A stretch of 64,000 bases of DNA from Bacillus cereus group sp. RP43 (GTDB taxonomy: Bacteria; Bacillota; Bacilli; Bacillales; Bacillaceae_G): assembly GCF_040459645.1 (NCBI RefSeq), contig NZ_JARVHQ010000001.1:744001-808000 (forward strand), read 5' to 3'. Shown here piece after piece: positions 18,190-27,216 of this stretch (positions are counted from its first letter, which is position 1; every line of letters starts with the position of its first letter). A program made the translations under genes and the position numbers. The notes beneath the pieces are model-generated. The model was not told the DNA's origin, ran no database searches, and saw only the letters and a list, made by a program, of their open reading frames with translations.

Positions 18190-18321
18190 GTTTTTTCCCC
18201 CTATTATAAATATATAAGTTGTCTAGCTGTATAGCTATGTGACGAAATAACTGTAGCATAGACTTGGGAGAATGGCAAAAATAGATTTGAAAATGATACG
18301 TTTTTTATAGGGAATGAGCTT

Positions 18322-19002
18322 TTATTTATTTGTCGCTAATAAAATCTTCTCTATCTCTTCAAAGTTATGAGCACGAGCGTGCTCTAGCGGGGTAACATCA
18401 TCATTGTCGGGAATGTTTACATCTGCACCGTGTTCAATCAGAAGGCGAATGACTTGTTGCTGTGTTTCATCTCCGTTGCTTAGTACGATGGCCTCCATTA
18501 AAGCTGTCCATCCGAGGTTATTTACATGGTTTACATCGATATTTGTTCGAGTGAGGAGTTCTTTTATAACATCAATATAGCCATGTTCTGACGCGGGAAT
18601 AAGAGCTGTCCCTCCGTAACGATTCGTAAGCGCTGGATCCGCACCAGCATCAATCGTTAGTTTTAAAATGTCCAAGTAACCTTCTGCACCGGCGTATAGA
18701 AATGGATTGTTTTTCATATCATCTTGGATATTTACGTCAGCACCAGCGTCGATAAGAGCTTTGGCGGTTTTTACATCATTTTTGTATGTAGCAATCATAA
18801 GAGGAGTACGTCCTTTATTGTCTGTTATATTTATGACAGCCCCTTTTTTGAGTAATGATATAACAGTATTCGTTTCTTGTTTCTCAGTAGCTGTTAGTAG
18901 TGCTGTTTCCATGTTTGTCATCTCCTTTTTAACTTCTTGTTCTTGCGAGCACCCTTGTAAAAAAATTACGCAACATATCATGCTTAATGTTTTTTTGAAC
19001 AT
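18322..19002 (-). CDS. Ankyrin-repeat lipoprotein
   Basis: A 226-residue protein with a lipobox (IFLQGCSQ) and five ankyrin repeats, for example NKGRTPLMIATYKNDVKTAK..AGADVNI and NLGWTALMEAIVLSN..LLIEHGADVNI. It would be tethered to the outer face of the membrane and act in protein binding; partners are unknown. AAAGGAGG lies nine bases before the ATG. Extracellular ankyrin lipoproteins are uncommon in Bacillus. It is divergent from the two-component system that starts 170 bp away. Confidence 0.87.
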   Translation of the reverse strand: MFKKTLSMICCVIFLQGCSQEQEVKKEMTNMETALLTATEKQETNTVISLLKKGAVINITDNKGRTPLMIATYKNDVKTAKALIDAGADVNIQDDMKNNPFLYAGAEGYLDILKLTIDAGADPALTNRYGGTALIPASEHGYIDVIKELLTRTNIDVNHVNNLGWTALMEAIVLSNGDETQQQVIRLLIEHGADVNIPDNDDVTPLEHARAHNFEEIEKILLATNK

Positions 19003-19170
19003 AGAATTTCAACCTCCTTTTGTAAGCAGTGCGGCATCTTAATTTAAACTGTAAAATAGGAACATTAAATTTTTATAAACTGGCGCTAAAATTACTATAA
19101 AATCGCTTGAGTATTTGAACATATATTTTTATGCTTATGAATATGAAGGATGGGTAAAGTGAGGTTGTAA

Positions 19171-20628
19171 ATGATGTCTATTAAAACAAGGTTTTTATTT
19201 TCTTATATCGCAGTTATTCTCGTCTCCATTACGCTCATTTTAGTTGCGGGATTTTTAATTGTATTTTCAATAACGGGCGACTTGGAATCAGTGAAAAATT
19301 TTTATAAAAGTTCTTACATTCAAAAGCCGATTACGCCAGAAGAAGAGAATGCTTTTCTTGAATTGAAACTAGCGGCAAAGCAACATCAATCTCAACTATT
19401 AGATGAATCGTTCATTTCACCAATTGAAAAAGAAGGTGTGAAAATAGTTGTAAGAAAGGGAGAAAACATTTCATATGCTTCAAAAGTGTTTGAAAGTTCG
19501 GCTTTAACGGAAGCACTCCCGAAATTTGAAGCGACAAATATTAATAGTCGGGGCACGACAGAATTAAATGGTACATTTTATCGATATGTAAAATTTGATT
19601 TTTATTTTCCGGAGAATGAAAAAGGGAGTATATTTGTACTAAAAGAGCAAAGTTCGTACGTAGACCTTACACAAAAATTATTTCCGATTTTGTTCGTAGC
19701 ACTTTTACTGTTAGCTATTTTGCTCATTGGGTTAGTAAGTTATTTCGTCTCAAAAAGTGTGGTAAAACCAATCTTTATATTGAAAGATGCAACGGAGAGA
19801 ATTAAAGAAGGGAATTTAGAATTTCAAATTCCAGTTACATCGCATGATGAAATAGGCCAATTAAATCAAGGATTTGAGGAAATGAGGAAGAAGTTAAAAG
19901 AGTCGATTGAAGTACAAACGCAGTATGAAGAAAATCGAAAAGAGCTCATTTCAAACATCTCCCATGATTTGAAAACACCGATTACATCTATTATCGGATA
20001 TGTGGAAGGAATAAAAGATGGGGTAGCAAATACGCCAGAAAAAATGGATAAGTATTTAACAACGATTCATACGAAAGCAAAACATATGGATACACTCATT
20101 GATGAACTATTTTTATTTTCGAAGCTCGATTTAAATCGAGTTCCATTCCAGTTTGAAACGGTTGAATTAAATATGTTTATGCAGGAACTAATAGAAGAGA
20201 TGCAGATGGATTTAAGTGAAGAAGGTATAGAAGTGTGCTTACAATTACATCCATCACCACTATATGTAACGGCTGATTGCGAAAAGATAAATAGAGTGAT
20301 ATCAAATTTAATTCATAATAGTGTGAAATACATGGATAAAGAAGAGAAGGAAATTGCTGTAACAGTATCGAGTGATAACGATAAAGTTATTGTGAAAGTG
20401 ATGGACAATGGGGCAGGTATAGAATCTGATACACTTCCTTATATTTTTGAACGGTTTTATCGTGCAGAGCAATCGCGAAATTCTAGCACAGGTGGAAGTG
20501 GACTTGGCTTAGCGATAGCGAAGCAAATTGTTGAAGAACATGGCGGGGACATTTGGGCGGAAAGCGAGCTTGGGGAAGGCACAAGCATTTTCTTCTCACT
20601 GGAAAAAGTAGAGAAATGTGGTGAGTGA
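19171..20628 (+). CDS. Sensor histidine kinase with HAMP domain
   Basis: A 485-residue membrane sensor kinase. Two membrane helices (about residues 8-33 and 170-192) flank a ~135-residue extracellular sensing region; then a HAMP linker, the phospho-acceptor box LISNISHDLKTPITSI (His about 265), and the HATPase domain with N box NLIHNSVKY, G1 DNGAGI and G2 GGSGLGLAIAK. The gene order kinase-then-regulator is the less common one. The signal is unknown; the divergent ankyrin lipoprotein could be related but nothing proves it. Confidence 0.93.
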   Translation: MMSIKTRFLFSYIAVILVSITLILVAGFLIVFSITGDLESVKNFYKSSYIQKPITPEEENAFLELKLAAKQHQSQLLDESFISPIEKEGVKIVVRKGENISYASKVFESSALTEALPKFEATNINSRGTTELNGTFYRYVKFDFYFPENEKGSIFVLKEQSSYVDLTQKLFPILFVALLLLAILLIGLVSYFVSKSVVKPIFILKDATERIKEGNLEFQIPVTSHDEIGQLNQGFEEMRKKLKESIEVQTQYEENRKELISNISHDLKTPITSIIGYVEGIKDGVANTPEKMDKYLTTIHTKAKHMDTLIDELFLFSKLDLNRVPFQFETVELNMFMQELIEEMQMDLSEEGIEVCLQLHPSPLYVTADCEKINRVISNLIHNSVKYMDKEEKEIAVTVSSDNDKVIVKVMDNGAGIESDTLPYIFERFYRAEQSRNSSTGGSGLGLAIAKQIVEEHGGDIWAESELGEGTSIFFSLEKVEKCGE

Positions 20629-20629
20629 A

Positions 20630-21319
20630 TTGAAAAAAATTTTACTAATAGAAGATGAAGTAAGTATTGCAGAATTACAGAGAGATTATTTAGAAATTAA
20701 TGATTTTCATGTTGATGTTGAGCATTCTGGAGAGACAGGTTTACAAATTGCCCTGCAAGAAGACTACGATTTAATTATTTTAGATATTATGCTTCCGAAA
20801 ATGAATGGATTTGAAATTTGTAAACAAATACGCGCTGTAAAAGATATTCCAATTTTACTTGTTTCGGCAAAGAAGGAAGATATAGATAAAATTCGCGGAC
20901 TCGGATTAGGTGCGGATGATTATATAACGAAACCATTTAGTCCAAGTGAGTTAGTAGCAAGAGTTAAAGCACATATTTCTCGTTATGAAAGATTATCAGG
21001 AAATATGGTCAAGAAGCGTGATACATTATATATTCACGGGATTTCTATTGATCAGCGAGCGAGAAAAGTTTTTATAAACAATGAAGAAATCGCGTTTACA
21101 ACGAAGGAATTTGATTTATTAACATTCTTTGTAACACATCCAAACCAAGTATTAAATAAAGAACAGTTATTTGAACGTATTTGGGGATTAGACTCAGCTG
21201 GCGATTTAGCTACTGTCGTCGTTCACATTAGAAAGCTACGTGAAAAAATTGAAAGAGATCCTGCTCACCCGCAATATATTGAAACAGTATGGGGAGCTGG
21301 TTATCGTTTTAATGTTTAA
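20630..21319 (+). CDS. OmpR-family response regulator
   Basis: A receiver (KKILLIEDEV; phospho-acceptor Asp in LIILDIMLP at about residue 52; lysine in TKPFSPSEL) joined to a winged-helix DNA-binding domain ending ETVWGAGYRFNV. The start is taken as TTG 20630, which has GGTGAG four bases upstream; a GTG at 20618 inside the kinase gene is possible. It is the partner of the overlapping sensor kinase. A terminator follows. Confidence 0.93.
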   Translation: MKKILLIEDEVSIAELQRDYLEINDFHVDVEHSGETGLQIALQEDYDLIILDIMLPKMNGFEICKQIRAVKDIPILLVSAKKEDIDKIRGLGLGADDYITKPFSPSELVARVKAHISRYERLSGNMVKKRDTLYIHGISIDQRARKVFINNEEIAFTTKEFDLLTFFVTHPNQVLNKEQLFERIWGLDSAGDLATVVVHIRKLREKIERDPAHPQYIETVWGAGYRFNV

Positions 21320-21323
21320 TGTA

Positions 21324-21349
21324 CCTGCCGAGTAATTGGCAGGTTTTTT
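21324..21349 (+). terminator. Terminator after the response regulator gene
   Basis: CCTGCC pairs with GGCAGG and is followed by six T. Confidence 0.8.
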
Positions 21350-21430
21350 ATGTTATTCGAATAAAAAGGAAATAATAGGTAATTTGTGTTAATATATAAA
21401 GGGAAATAAAACATAGGAGAGCATGAGAGG

Positions 21431-21715
21431 GTGTGCTACATTTTGGGGGATACATTAAAAGATAATAAATCAAACAAGGCTTTAAAGATTGGAACTAATA
21501 TCGTACTTATTTTATTAATTATTGGTGCAATACAAATGTTTTATGATGAAGATTCTACGAATGATCATTTCGGTGGGTTATTTATGATGGTCTTTTTTGG
21601 AATTAAAATAATTTCTAGTTTTATGATAAGTTTAAAAGAAGGAGATAAAAAGGCAGTATTACTTGATGTGGGTTTAGTGTTATTTCTTGTGTTCTTTTAT
21701 TTGTTTTTAGTGTGA
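21431..21715 (+). CDS. Small membrane protein, function unknown
   Basis: A 94-residue protein with three hydrophobic helices (around residues 22-38, 50-66, 76-93). The start is uncertain: GTG 21431 lies 9 bases after AGGAGAG, and a TTG at 21443 is also possible. No family is recognised. A hairpin downstream is shared with the convergent hydrolase gene. Confidence 0.6.
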   Translation: MCYILGDTLKDNKSNKALKIGTNIVLILLIIGAIQMFYDEDSTNDHFGGLFMMVFFGIKIISSFMISLKEGDKKAVLLDVGLVLFLVFFYLFLV

Positions 21716-21730
21716 AATATTTCTTTTGAA

Positions 21731-21764
21731 AAAAGCTCATAGTCTTATAGAGGCTGTGAGCTTT
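21731..21764. terminator. Terminator between the small membrane gene and the hydrolase gene
   Basis: AAAGCTCATAG pairs with CTGTGAGCTTT; it lies between convergent genes. Confidence 0.75.
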
Positions 21765-21766
21765 CC

Positions 21767-22621
21767 TTAATAATAACGGTACTGGCGTAATGATTTATAA
21801 AATGTTTGAGTAGAAGAAGTAAACGGAGTTGCTTCTTCTAAAAAAGGATAATGGTTGCTGTTCTCAAATGGAATGAAGATAGAATTACATATGCCATCAT
21901 GCATCTCGATAGAATATTGAATTGGGCACTGTACATCATGTCTTCCGCATATAATAAGGGTCTTTGTTTGGATGGAAGGTAAATTCTCTCTTAAATCAAA
22001 TGACGGATATTCATTGGCGAAAGCATTCATCCGGCTAGCGGACATTGTTTTTTGGATTGGTTTACAAAAATAAGAGTTGTAGTTTTCGGGTTTATATAAT
22101 GATAATTTTGTTCTCTTAGTAGATAGTTCTTTCCGTTCTTCACTTGTAAGGTGAGGGATTTTTAAGTTTTCGATGAGTTGTTGCATATAATAAAACTGCG
22201 GATGTACTGGGTTATAGATACAAAATGGTGTTTCGGTATAGTTACTTGCTGCGGCTCCGGCCACGACTAATGATTGTAAGGAAGTTAGATATGTAATCGC
22301 ATATACAAGTCCAAGCATACCACCTGTTGAATGACCAGCGAAGTGCCATGTTGGAAGTTGTAAAGCTTCTCGTATTGCTTCTAAGTCGTGAATTGTTTCA
22401 ATCATACTTAATTCGTTTTCTGTCTGGGCTTTTACAGAGCTACCAACGTCTCGTAAATTAATAAGGAATACACGATGCGTAGAAGTGAAAACATCCGCAA
22501 AGTAATCACCAGTTTCATTAAATTGTGAATAGTGATGTGTAATGCAAAGTGGTTCGCCATTTCCTTTTGTAAAGAGTTCGAATGTGCCACGTTTCGTGTG
22601 GATCATTTGTTGTGTCCACAT
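21767..22621 (-). CDS. Alpha/beta-fold hydrolase
   Basis: A 284-residue hydrolase. The nucleophile elbow GHSTGGMLG (Ser about 98) follows the family pattern GxSxG, the oxyanion region is near the N-terminal GEPLCITHHYSQF, the acid is expected in ICGRHDVQCP and the histidine in ENSNHYPFLE. This is the arrangement of proline iminopeptidase-like esterases, but the substrate cannot be read from sequence. The first codons MWTQQMIHTKRG and a good AAGGAGTG upstream support the start. Confidence 0.87.
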   Translation of the reverse strand: MWTQQMIHTKRGTFELFTKGNGEPLCITHHYSQFNETGDYFADVFTSTHRVFLINLRDVGSSVKAQTENELSMIETIHDLEAIREALQLPTWHFAGHSTGGMLGLVYAITYLTSLQSLVVAGAAASNYTETPFCIYNPVHPQFYYMQQLIENLKIPHLTSEERKELSTKRTKLSLYKPENYNSYFCKPIQKTMSASRMNAFANEYPSFDLRENLPSIQTKTLIICGRHDVQCPIQYSIEMHDGICNSIFIPFENSNHYPFLEEATPFTSSTQTFYKSLRQYRYY

Positions 22622-22670
22622 AATATCACTCCTTTTTATAAGAGTTCGGGTAGTCCATTAGGAACTAAAA

Positions 22671-22728
22671 AATATCAGCGATTCGACATGGAATATCGAC
22701 TTATCAATAAAAAACGACAATAATAGCA
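22671..22728. repeat. Short dispersed repeat, family B copy 1
   Basis: The segment contains ATATCAGCGATT, then ATATCGACTTATC and GACAATAATAGC. The same three blocks at nearly the same spacing occur at 46403-46461, and a diverged inverted copy at 42479-42530. It fills the gap between the hydrolase start and the acuC terminator and encodes nothing evident. Confidence 0.65.
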
Positions 22729-22734
22729 AACTAT

Positions 22735-22774
22735 AAAAGAAAGGAGACCGTTCAAAAACGAGCCTCCTTTTCGT
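22735..22774 (-). terminator. Terminator after acuC
   Basis: Read on the minus strand, AAAGGAGGCTCGTT pairs imperfectly with AACGGTCTCCTTT, followed by a T-rich tract. Confidence 0.65.
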
Positions 22775-23941
22775 TTAGTACAAAGATTTTGTCATATTAT
22801 TCCGAATAATTTCAAGGGATTTCGCTACAGTTAATGCATTCTTTTCTTCAATTTCTGGTTTACGGGGGATAGGTTTATACATGTTGTCTGGATCTTCCCA
22901 TGTGAGGGGAAGTTCTGTTTCTGCTTGTCCTTTCCAAGCGTCAATCCATTCTGGAGGGAGATAACCTGAGATGTTTTGGATGTTGTTCATTTCGAGCCAA
23001 ATAAGTGCCCAAGCTCTTGGGACGACGCGCCAGTGGTCATAGCCACCGCCGCCGACAGCGATCCAGCGACCATCGCAATATTCATTAGCGATTTCGCGAG
23101 CGAGCTTCGGTATTTCACGGTAAATGTTCATCGTTGCGCAAAGGTGTGTAAGTGGATCGTAATAATGTGCATCAGCGCCATTTTGCGTTAAAATAATATC
23201 CGGTTTAAAGTATGCTGCCACTTCTTTTACAACTGTTCGATATGAATCTAAAAACGATGCGTCCTCTGTAAAAGCGTCGAGCGGAACGTTAAAAGAATAA
23301 TTATATCCATTTCCTTGTCCACGTTCATTTACTGCGCCAGTTCCAGGAAATAAATAACGCCCAGTTTCGTGTAATGAAATGGTGCATACGTTAGGATCGT
23401 CGTAAAAAGACCATTGTACCCCGTCACCGTGATGAGCATCTGTATCAATATATAAAACGCGTAAACCGTATTTCTTCTGAATATATTTCATTGCGATAGA
23501 GCTATCGTTATAAATACAAAAGCCAGATGCTTTACCACGGAAGCCATGATGTAAGCCGCCGCCTAAATTGAGGGCGTGCTTTACTTTTCCGGAAAGAACA
23601 GCATCGACAGCTGTTAATGTTCCGCCAACGAGTAATGCACTTGCTTCGTGCATATTTGGAAACATCGGTGTATCTTCTGTTCCGAGTCCATATGTCATCG
23701 CAATTGATTTTTCTAACTTACCTTCTCCAGCACGTTTTACCGCATTTATGTACTCCTCTGTATGAACGTAGGCAATCTCTTCATCTGTAGCCATCCGTGG
23801 CGCGATGACTTGAGAAGGAGAGATAAAACCGCTCTTTTGTAATAAATCATACGTGAGTGTGACGCGCAGTTGGTTAAAAGGATGATCAGGACTAAATGAA
23901 TAGCCCCGAAAGTCATCCGAATAAATGAAGGCGCTACTCAT
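22775..23941 (-). CDS. acuC: AcuC, histone-deacetylase-like acetoin/acetate utilisation protein
   Basis: A class I/II HDAC-fold lysine deacetylase that removes the acetyl group placed on acetyl-CoA synthetase, reactivating it. Of 388 residues, the zinc site is seen in YIDTDAHHGDGVQ (Asp, His) and the later Asp in TQNGADAHYYDPL; the double histidine is in LGGGLHHGFRG. The start is the ATG (MSSAFIYSDDF) that overlaps the acuB stop as ATGA, matching the B. subtilis protein; an in-frame start 27 bp upstream is less likely. Third gene of acuABC. Confidence 0.95.
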   Translation of the reverse strand: MSSAFIYSDDFRGYSFSPDHPFNQLRVTLTYDLLQKSGFISPSQVIAPRMATDEEIAYVHTEEYINAVKRAGEGKLEKSIAMTYGLGTEDTPMFPNMHEASALLVGGTLTAVDAVLSGKVKHALNLGGGLHHGFRGKASGFCIYNDSSIAMKYIQKKYGLRVLYIDTDAHHGDGVQWSFYDDPNVCTISLHETGRYLFPGTGAVNERGQGNGYNYSFNVPLDAFTEDASFLDSYRTVVKEVAAYFKPDIILTQNGADAHYYDPLTHLCATMNIYREIPKLAREIANEYCDGRWIAVGGGGYDHWRVVPRAWALIWLEMNNIQNISGYLPPEWIDAWKGQAETELPLTWEDPDNMYKPIPRKPEIEEKNALTVAKSLEIIRNNMTKSLY

Positions 23942-24582
23942 GCTTGCATCCCCATTATGTTCGGCCATAAAACACGATAGCCTTCTGCTTCAAGTGCATC
24001 AATCACTTTTAGCGGATTCATCGTTTGAATGCGGAAAACGAGTACTTTATCATTCTCATCTTTTGCTGGATAGACGAGAACGCTCACGATATTTATTTGT
24101 AAATCACTAAAAATAGCAACAACTTTTCCGAGAATACCAGGTTCATTTTTTACTTGAATTTCAATTTGTGAACTTGGTTGATGTGCTCCTGTTAATTTCA
24201 CTAACGTGTGCAGTACCGTAGATTCAGAAATGATTCCAACTAACTTTCCAGCCTTTGTAACAGGGAGACAGCCAATTTTATTTTCAAAAAATAAAGTAGC
24301 AATTTCCTCAACGAAATCAAGAGGATGGCAAGTCATAACAGGATGTTTCATAATAAGTTCAAGTGGTTGCTTCAGCATATCGAGTGAAACTTGTTCATCT
24401 AAAATAGACGGACTTGCATCTCTTACATCCCGATCAGAAATAATTCCTACGACATGATTATTTTGATCGACAATTGGAATGTGCCGAATGCCTTTCGTGC
24501 GTATCGTTCGGATTGCTGTTTCAATTGTATCGTTTGGATGCAGTGTCACTACATCTTGATTCATAATTTCTTCTACAATCAT
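23938..24582 (-). CDS. acuB: AcuB, CBS-ACT domain protein
   Basis: A 214-residue protein with two CBS domains (MNQDVVTLHPNDTIETAI and MKHPVMTCHPLDFVEEI) followed by an ACT domain from about residue 137 (IEIQVKNEPGILGKVVAIFSD). Such modules bind adenine nucleotides and small metabolites; AcuB is believed to tune acetate/acetoin use, but its exact task is not settled. It lies 17 bp after acuA and overlaps acuC, so the three are one operon. Confidence 0.93.
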   Translation of the reverse strand: MIVEEIMNQDVVTLHPNDTIETAIRTIRTKGIRHIPIVDQNNHVVGIISDRDVRDASPSILDEQVSLDMLKQPLELIMKHPVMTCHPLDFVEEIATLFFENKIGCLPVTKAGKLVGIISESTVLHTLVKLTGAHQPSSQIEIQVKNEPGILGKVVAIFSDLQINIVSVLVYPAKDENDKVLVFRIQTMNPLKVIDALEAEGYRVLWPNIMGMQA

Positions 24583-24599
24583 TCCAGTTGCCCCCTTTA

Positions 24600-25232
24600 T
24601 TAATACATAAAACGATTGTGAAAACGTAGACGATCAAATGCTTGAATAGAATCCGTATCAACACGTTTACCGATGCGGACCATTAAACAGTTAGCAGGAT
24701 GTGAACAAATTTCAGGATCATCTGTAGCCATCCATTGTAAGCCACCAGCATTCATCATTTTTTCCATTACTTTTCGGTACTCCCAAACATTTAAGCCTGT
24801 TTGTTTTAAATCCCAGTGCCAATAATATTCAGTCGTCAATATAATGTAATCCTCCATATGATCGTCCATCATTGAAACTTCTAATAAGTTTTTTCCGACA
24901 GAGCAACCGCGAAAGGCTGGGACAACTTCAATCGCCCCAAGTTCAATTAAGTTTTCAATCTTTCCTTCTGACCATCGCTCGAGCGGATCAGGATACAAGT
25001 ATGTAACATATCCAACAATCGTTTGGTCATGTCTAGCAATAATGAGACGAGCTTCTGGTAATTTAGAAATTTCGACAATTGCTTTATATTGCTGCTCGGC
25101 AGGACGAAACGCAATTAAGTCTGGATGAAATTCATACATTTCTAAGTTATGTGTAGAGACAGGACCTTCAATAATTAAAGTGCCTTTCGCTGTTTTTAAG
25201 TTTCTGGCATTATATATTTTTTTATGAATCAA
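24600..25232 (-). CDS. acuA: AcuA, protein acetyltransferase for acetyl-CoA synthetase
   Basis: A GNAT acetyltransferase that inactivates AcsA by acetylating its active-site lysine. I choose the TTG start (LIHKKIYNARN) because it gives 210 residues, the length of B. subtilis AcuA, and has AAGGTGGTGAG at proper distance; the GTG codons at 25247 and 25244 lie inside that Shine-Dalgarno. Highly conserved segments include SEGKIENLIELGAIEV, the acetyl-CoA loop FRGCSVGKNLL and TTEYYWHWDLK. It diverges from its target acsA. Confidence 0.94.
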   Translation of the reverse strand: MIHKKIYNARNLKTAKGTLIIEGPVSTHNLEMYEFHPDLIAFRPAEQQYKAIVEISKLPEARLIIARHDQTIVGYVTYLYPDPLERWSEGKIENLIELGAIEVVPAFRGCSVGKNLLEVSMMDDHMEDYIILTTEYYWHWDLKQTGLNVWEYRKVMEKMMNAGGLQWMATDDPEICSHPANCLMVRIGKRVDTDSIQAFDRLRFHNRFMY

Positions 25233-25368
25233 TTTATTGCTCACCACCTTGAGGGTTTGTGAATCTATTAATATCGTACTTTATAATATATGCGATGTGA
25301 ATCGAATTTTGTCATTAAAAATTTGTCTAAAAATCAACAAAAATACTGAAAATTTTAAATAATGTTAT

Positions 25369-25374
25369 TATAAT
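25369..25374 (+). promoter_or_regulatory. Candidate -10 box for acsA
   Basis: TATAAT lies 35 bp before the acsA ATG, with CTGAAA 17 bp upstream as a weak -35. The 175-bp gap between acuA and acsA must carry both divergent promoters; I did not find a convincing full cre match in it. Confidence 0.4.
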
Positions 25375-25408
25375 AGATAATAGAATACATAGGAGGGGGA
25401 TGTAAAGT

Positions 25409-27127
25409 ATGAAAGTGGAAACGCTTCCTGTCATTAAAGGAGAAAATAATTTGCCGAATTATGAAGAGGCATACGCGAATTTTAACTGGGAAGAGGTTAA
25501 TAAAAATTTTACTTGGAATGAAACTGGCCGAGTAAATATGGCGTATGAGGCAATTGATAAGCATGCGAAATCCGATCGAAAGAATAAAGTAGCACTTTAT
25601 TATCAAGATGGATCGCGAAAAGAGAAATATACGTTTAAGGAAATGAAGGATTTTTCTAATAAAGCAGGAAATGTCCTGAAAAATTATGGCGATGTTGAAA
25701 AAGGCGATCGCGTTTTTATTTTTATGCCGCGTTCCCCAGAATTATATTTCGCACTTCTTGGTGCAGTGAAATTAGGAGCAATTGTTGGACCATTATTTGA
25801 AGCATTTATGGAAGGCGCAGTTCGCGATCGTTTGGAAGATAGCGAAGCAAAGGTGTTAATTACAACTCCTGAATTGTTAGAGCGCATACCATTAAATGAT
25901 TTACCAGCTTTAAAAACAGTCTTTCTTGTTGGAGATAATGCAGAAGAAGGCGGTAAAACTGTAGCGTTCAATCCTTTATTTGAACAAGCTTCAAAAGAAT
26001 TACATATTGAGTGGTTAGGTCGTGAAGACGGTTTAATTCTTCATTACACATCGGGTTCTACTGGTAAGCCAAAAGGCGTCCTTCATGCTCAAAATGCAAT
26101 GGTTCAGCACTATCAAACAGCGAAATGGGTATTAGATTTAAAAGAAGATGATGTATATTGGTGTACAGCTGACCCGGGCTGGGTAACTGGAACAGCTTAC
26201 GGTATTTTTGCACCGTGGTTAGTAGGGGCATCAAATGTTATTTTAGGTGGACGCTTTAGTCCGGAAGCGTGGTATGAAGCGTTACAAGATTACGGTGTAA
26301 CAGTTTGGTATAGCGCGCCAACAGCGTTCCGTATGTTAATGGGAGCTGGACAAGACGCAATTAAAAAATATGATTTATCACAAGTTCGTCACGTATTAAG
26401 CGTTGGTGAACCGTTAAATCCAGAAGTAATTCGCTGGGGTATGAATGCATTTGGACTTCGCATTCATGATACGTGGTGGATGACAGAAACAGGTGGACAA
26501 GTTATTTGTAACTATCCTTGTATGGAAATCCGTCCAGGTTCAATGGGGAAACCAATTCCAGGTGTGAAAGCAGCGATTGTTGATAATGAAGGAAATGAAG
26601 TGCCTCCATACACAATGGGGAACTTAGCAATTGGTAAAGGTTGGCCAGCTATGATGCGTGGAATCTGGAATAACCCACAAAAATATGATTCTTACTTCAT
26701 GCCGGGAGATTGGTACGTATCAGGAGACTCTGCCTATATGGACGAAGATGGATACTTCTGGTTCCAAGGACGTATTGATGATGTAATTATGACATCAGGT
26801 GAGCGCGTTGGTCCGTTTGAAGTAGAAAGTAAATTAATCGAGCACGCTGCTGTAGCAGAAGCTGGTGTAATTGGCATTCCTGATCCAGTACGCGGTGAAA
26901 TCATTAAAGCATTTATCGCGCTTCGCGTGGGATACGAACCGTCTGATGAATTAAAAGAAGAGATTCGTCAATTTGTGAAAAAAGGTCTAGCAGCTCATGC
27001 AGCGCCAAGACAAATTGAATTTAGAGATAAATTACCGAAAACGAGAAGTGGTAAAATTATGCGACGCGTATTAAAAGCGTGGGAATTAAATTTACCAACA
27101 GGCGATTTATCGACGATGGAAGATTAA
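25409..27127 (+). CDS. acsA: Acetyl-CoA synthetase AcsA
   Basis: Activates acetate to acetyl-CoA through acetyl-AMP, with the same length (572) as B. subtilis AcsA. The AMP-binding loop YTSGSTGKPKG (about residue 212), the TWWMTETGG adenine site, and the C-terminal lysine region LPKTRSGKIMRRVL, whose lysine is the AcuA/AcuC target, are all intact. AGGAGGGGG precedes the ATG. Its activity is set by the divergent acuABC products, and acetate is supplied by ackA located 24 kb downstream. Confidence 0.97.
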   Translation: MKVETLPVIKGENNLPNYEEAYANFNWEEVNKNFTWNETGRVNMAYEAIDKHAKSDRKNKVALYYQDGSRKEKYTFKEMKDFSNKAGNVLKNYGDVEKGDRVFIFMPRSPELYFALLGAVKLGAIVGPLFEAFMEGAVRDRLEDSEAKVLITTPELLERIPLNDLPALKTVFLVGDNAEEGGKTVAFNPLFEQASKELHIEWLGREDGLILHYTSGSTGKPKGVLHAQNAMVQHYQTAKWVLDLKEDDVYWCTADPGWVTGTAYGIFAPWLVGASNVILGGRFSPEAWYEALQDYGVTVWYSAPTAFRMLMGAGQDAIKKYDLSQVRHVLSVGEPLNPEVIRWGMNAFGLRIHDTWWMTETGGQVICNYPCMEIRPGSMGKPIPGVKAAIVDNEGNEVPPYTMGNLAIGKGWPAMMRGIWNNPQKYDSYFMPGDWYVSGDSAYMDEDGYFWFQGRIDDVIMTSGERVGPFEVESKLIEHAAVAEAGVIGIPDPVRGEIIKAFIALRVGYEPSDELKEEIRQFVKKGLAAHAAPRQIEFRDKLPKTRSGKIMRRVLKAWELNLPTGDLSTMED

Positions 27128-27130
27128 GAG

Positions 27131-27171
27131 AGAAAGGTCTGAACGATGATACGTTCAGACCTTTCTTTTTT
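27131..27171 (+). terminator. Terminator after acsA
   Basis: A perfect 15-bp stem (AGAAAGGTCTGAACG and complement) closes a 6-base loop, followed by T6. Confidence 0.92.
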
Positions 27172-27216
27172 GTGATATTATAAACTTATATATACGTGTT
27201 GGGAGGGGAGAAGGAA

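Noticed and set aside
25248..25408. A cre operator between acuA and acsA
   Set aside because: TGTGAATCGAATTTTGTCA looks similar at first sight, but the spacing between TG and CG does not fit the consensus.
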